Shown here piece by piece: positions 6,218 through 8,197 of a stretch of DNA of 8,197 nucleotides. This DNA comes from JBEVMS01 sp040508515 (lineage in GTDB: Bacteria > Pseudomonadota > Gammaproteobacteria > Xanthomonadales > Rhodanobacteraceae). The stretch is from contig JBEVMS010000280.1 in NCBI GenBank assembly GCA_040508515.1, positions 1 to 8,197 of the forward strand, read 5' to 3'. The position numbers and the translations under genes are program-made. The stretch's first letter is position 1, and each line of letters starts with the position of its first letter. The notes below the pieces were generated by a model. That model saw only the letters and a list, made by a program, of their open reading frames with translations, searched no databases and was not told the DNA's origin.

Positions 6218-6781
6218 ATGACCGTCCCCGAGCTGATCAACCACGACGAGCTGACCGATACGGTCGAGCGTCTGCGCCTGGGCAGCAGCGCCAGCGAAGT
6301 GCACGGTTCGCTGTGCGGTTACCTGGCCGGTGGCGGCGTGATCGGGCGGCAGTCGCTGCTGGCGGTGCTGCAACTGGACGGCGAGGTGGTCACCCCTTCC
6401 AACGCCGATCAGTTGGTGCTGGAACAGTTGGTGACGCAGGCGGAGCGGGAGTTGGCCGATTCCGACCTCGGCTTCGAGCCGCTGCTGCCTGCCGACGACC
6501 GCCCGCTGCCCGAGCGCGCCGATGCGCTGGTCGACTGGTGCCGTGGCTTTCTCGGCGGCTTCGGATTGGCTGGCGCGCAGTCGCACGGTCAGTTGACCGA
6601 CGAGGCGCAAGAGGTCTTGCGCGACCTGGGCACCATCGCCGCCTCGGCGTTCGACTTCGGTGATGAAGGCGAGGACGAGGATGCGCTGATCGAGGTGTCC
6701 GAGTTTGTGCGCGTCGGCGCGATGCTGCTGCACGCCGAATGCGCCGGGCGGCACAAGCCGGCCAGCGGCGCGCTGCATTGA
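6218..6781 (+). CDS. ygfB: UPF0149 family protein YgfB
   Basis: This is a 187-residue protein of the UPF0149/YgfB family (E. coli YgfB is 194). The family is all-helical, cytoplasmic and without an enzymatic motif. Recognisable stretches are SASEVHGSLCGYLAGGG near 24-40, the acidic mid-region with LLPADDRPLPERADALVDWC, and GFLGGFGL. The C-terminal end carries DEGEDEDALIEVSEFVRVGAMLLHAE. These line up with E. coli PAEMHGLISGMICGG, LPDGDD, RADALAGWV, FLLGLG and EIIEYVRVAALLCH. In Pseudomonas aeruginosa YgfB has been connected with beta-lactam resistance through control of ampDh3, but that need not transfer to this organism. It is divergent from zapA and overlaps the start of pepP, the standard gammaproteobacterial order. 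It has a good Shine-Dalgarno at 6207-6210. Confidence 0.95.
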   Translation: MTVPELINHDELTDTVERLRLGSSASEVHGSLCGYLAGGGVIGRQSLLAVLQLDGEVVTPSNADQLVLEQLVTQAERELADSDLGFEPLLPADDRPLPERADALVDWCRGFLGGFGLAGAQSHGQLTDEAQEVLRDLGTIAASAFDFGDEGEDEDALIEVSEFVRVGAMLLHAECAGRHKPASGALH

Positions 6782-8097
6782 GCATAGGCGGCGCCGAATA
6801 CGCGCGCCGGCGCAAGCAGTTGATGCGCATGGCCGGCGACGACGCGGTGCTGCTGATCGCCGCCGCGCCCGAGCGCATGCGCAATGCCGACGCCGCCTGG
6901 CCCTACCGGCAGGATTCGGACTTCCATTATCTGGCCGGGTTTCCCGAGTCCAGCGCGATGCTGGCTCTGCTGCCCGGGCGCAAGCATGGCGAGGCGGTGC
7001 TGTTTTGCCGCGAGCGCGACGCCGCGCACGAGCGCTGGCACGGGCCGTCGATCGGCACTGAGCGCGCGGTCAGCGAGTTCGGGCTGGACGATGCGTTTCC
7101 GATCGACGATATCGACGACATCCTGCCGGGCATGATCGAGGGCCGCGGGCGCGTTTATTGCCATTTCGGCCGCGAGCCTGATTTCGATGCACGTCTGCTC
7201 GATTGGGTGCGACGGTTGCGCCAACTGCGTGGCGGCGGCGTGGTACCCAAGGAGTTCGTTGCGCTGGGGCATTTGCTGCACGACCTGCGGCTGTACAAAT
7301 CGCGCGGCGAGTTGCAGCTGATGCGCGAGTCCGCGGCGATCGCCGCCGAAGCGCACCACGCGGCCATGCGCTTGGCCACGCCGGGTCGCTACGAATACGA
7401 GATCGAGGCCGAGCTGTTGCGCAGCATCCGTTCGCGCGGCGCGGTGGCGGCGTTTCCGCCGATCGTCGCCAGCGGCGCCAATGCCTGCGTGATGCATTAC
7501 CAGGCCAATCGCGCGCCACTGCGCGAAGGCGATCTGCTGCTGATCGATGCTGGGGCCGAAGTCGATTGCTACGCCTCGGACATCAGTCGCACGTTTCCGA
7601 TCGGTGGCCGCTTCAACCGCGAGCAGCGTGCGCTGTACGAAATCGTGTTGGAAGCCCAGTGGGCAGCGATCGACGAAGTGCGGCCGGGGCGCCCGTTCGC
7701 CGCCGCGCACGCCGCGGCGGTGCGGGTGATCGCCGAAGGCCTGTGCGCGCTGGGGCTGTTGCCCGGTGACGCCGACCAAGCCATCGCCGAGGGCAGCTAC
7801 CAGCGTTTCTTCGCCGCCAAGACCAGCCATTGGCTGGGGTTGGACGTGCACGACGTGGGCGATTACCGGGTCGGCGGCGAATCGCGCCTGCTGGAGCCGG
7901 GCATGGTGCTGACGATCGAGCCGGGCATCTACATTCCGCCGGACGAGCGCAGCGTTGCCGAGCGCTGGCGCGGTATCGGTATCCGCATCGAGGATGATGT
8001 CGCGGTAACGGGCGATGGTCACGAGGTGCTGAGCGCCGCGGTGCCTAAAGCGCCGCAAGAACTGGAGCGGCTGTTGGCGGCGCGCTCGATCGGCTGA
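6778..8097 (+). CDS. pepP: Xaa-Pro aminopeptidase (aminopeptidase P), probable TTG start
   Basis: PepP is a cytoplasmic dimetal (usually Mn) peptidase removing N-terminal residues that precede proline. With the TTG start it is 439 residues, against 441 in E. coli. An N-terminal creatinase-like domain (1 to about 170, including PYRQDSDFHYLAGF) precedes the pita-bread catalytic domain. The five metal ligands are present: Asp257 (LIDAG), Asp268 (SDISRTFP), His351 (SHWLGLDVHD), Glu381 (TIEPG) and Glu405 (IRIEDD). The catalytic histidines His240 and His358 are also present. The only ATG further upstream in frame (6739) lies within ygfB. The next one downstream (6823) would remove the conserved EYARRRKQL. 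TTG at 6778 overlaps the ygfB stop as TTGA and aligns MSIGGAEYARRR with E. coli MSEISRQEFQRRR. No Shine-Dalgarno is obvious, so coupling to ygfB is likely. By family order ubiH should follow beyond the window. Confidence 0.95.
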   Translation: MSIGGAEYARRRKQLMRMAGDDAVLLIAAAPERMRNADAAWPYRQDSDFHYLAGFPESSAMLALLPGRKHGEAVLFCRERDAAHERWHGPSIGTERAVSEFGLDDAFPIDDIDDILPGMIEGRGRVYCHFGREPDFDARLLDWVRRLRQLRGGGVVPKEFVALGHLLHDLRLYKSRGELQLMRESAAIAAEAHHAAMRLATPGRYEYEIEAELLRSIRSRGAVAAFPPIVASGANACVMHYQANRAPLREGDLLLIDAGAEVDCYASDISRTFPIGGRFNREQRALYEIVLEAQWAAIDEVRPGRPFAAAHAAAVRVIAEGLCALGLLPGDADQAIAEGSYQRFFAAKTSHWLGLDVHDVGDYRVGGESRLLEPGMVLTIEPGIYIPPDERSVAERWRGIGIRIEDDVAVTGDGHEVLSAAVPKAPQELERLLAARSIG

Positions 8098-8101
8098 GGG
8101 T

Positions 8102-8185
8102 GGAGCCTGCTGCCGGGACGGGGTCAGCGTGAGGCAGTGGCGCTCGATCCGTGCGCATGCGCCGCCCTGAGGACGGCCAGGCTCC
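8102..8185. repeat. Long-range inverted repeat downstream of pepP
   Basis: GGAGCCTG (8102-8109) and CAGGCTCC (8178-8185) are perfect complements 68 bases apart. They bracket most of the 100 bases after the pepP stop. The enclosed segment also contains the palindrome GCGCATGCGC (8153-8162). No T-run follows, so it is not a standard terminator. It may be chance in GC-rich DNA, an mRNA-end structure, or part of the leader of the next gene. An ATG at 8194-8196 has no ribosome site, and I do not call a gene there. Confidence 0.3.
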
Positions 8186-8197
8186 CGGCTTCGATGG

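Noticed and set aside
6589..8058. Long open frame on the minus strand (489 codons)
   Set aside because: It is wholly antisense to pepP and the end of ygfB, both of which have clear family motifs.

Overview
This is high-GC, gene-dense DNA from a gammaproteobacterium. The best guess is Xanthomonadales, inferred from GC content, protein flavour and gene order. The order [TIGR02449 small coiled-coil gene]-zapA-6S RNA-ygfA, with ygfB-pepP divergent, is a classic conserved gammaproteobacterial block. Nearly everything here is core genome. I see no phage, insertion sequence, CRISPR, toxin-antitoxin or defence system.

Left part (1-2803, minus strand): the N-terminal two thirds of a YdeP/FdhF-like molybdopterin oxidoreductase runs off the left edge. 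Upstream of it are a 174-bp spacer holding three abutting stem-loops and a coupled cidA/lrgA-lrgB membrane gene pair. A RimL-type GNAT acetyltransferase (plus strand) diverges from the cidA-like gene and converges on rpiA. The two stop codons of that convergent pair share a single CTAG.

Middle (3502-6117, minus strand). Read in transcription order, the genes are a TIGR02449/ZapB-like small protein, zapA, 6S RNA (ssrS), ygfA (5-formyl-THF cyclo-ligase), an EVE-domain protein and rpiA. The 6S RNA is not protein-coding but is well supported. It has E. coli-like sequence blocks, a closing stem, two internal hairpins, and a sigma70-type promoter buried in the last codons of zapA. ygfA starts at GTG with a strong Shine-Dalgarno and overlaps the EVE gene by one base. 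A 9-bp hairpin sits between 6S and ygfA.

Right part (6218-8197, plus strand): ygfB (UPF0149) is followed by pepP, which most likely starts at a TTG overlapping the ygfB stop. All PepP metal ligands are present. The final 100 bases hold a long-range inverted repeat and no recognisable gene. By family gene order ubiH would be expected next.

The genes link cell division (zapA and its coiled-coil partner), growth-phase control of RNA polymerase (6S RNA), one-carbon metabolism (ygfA) and the pentose phosphate pathway (rpiA). The most interesting signals are in the RNA and regulatory layer rather than in new proteins.
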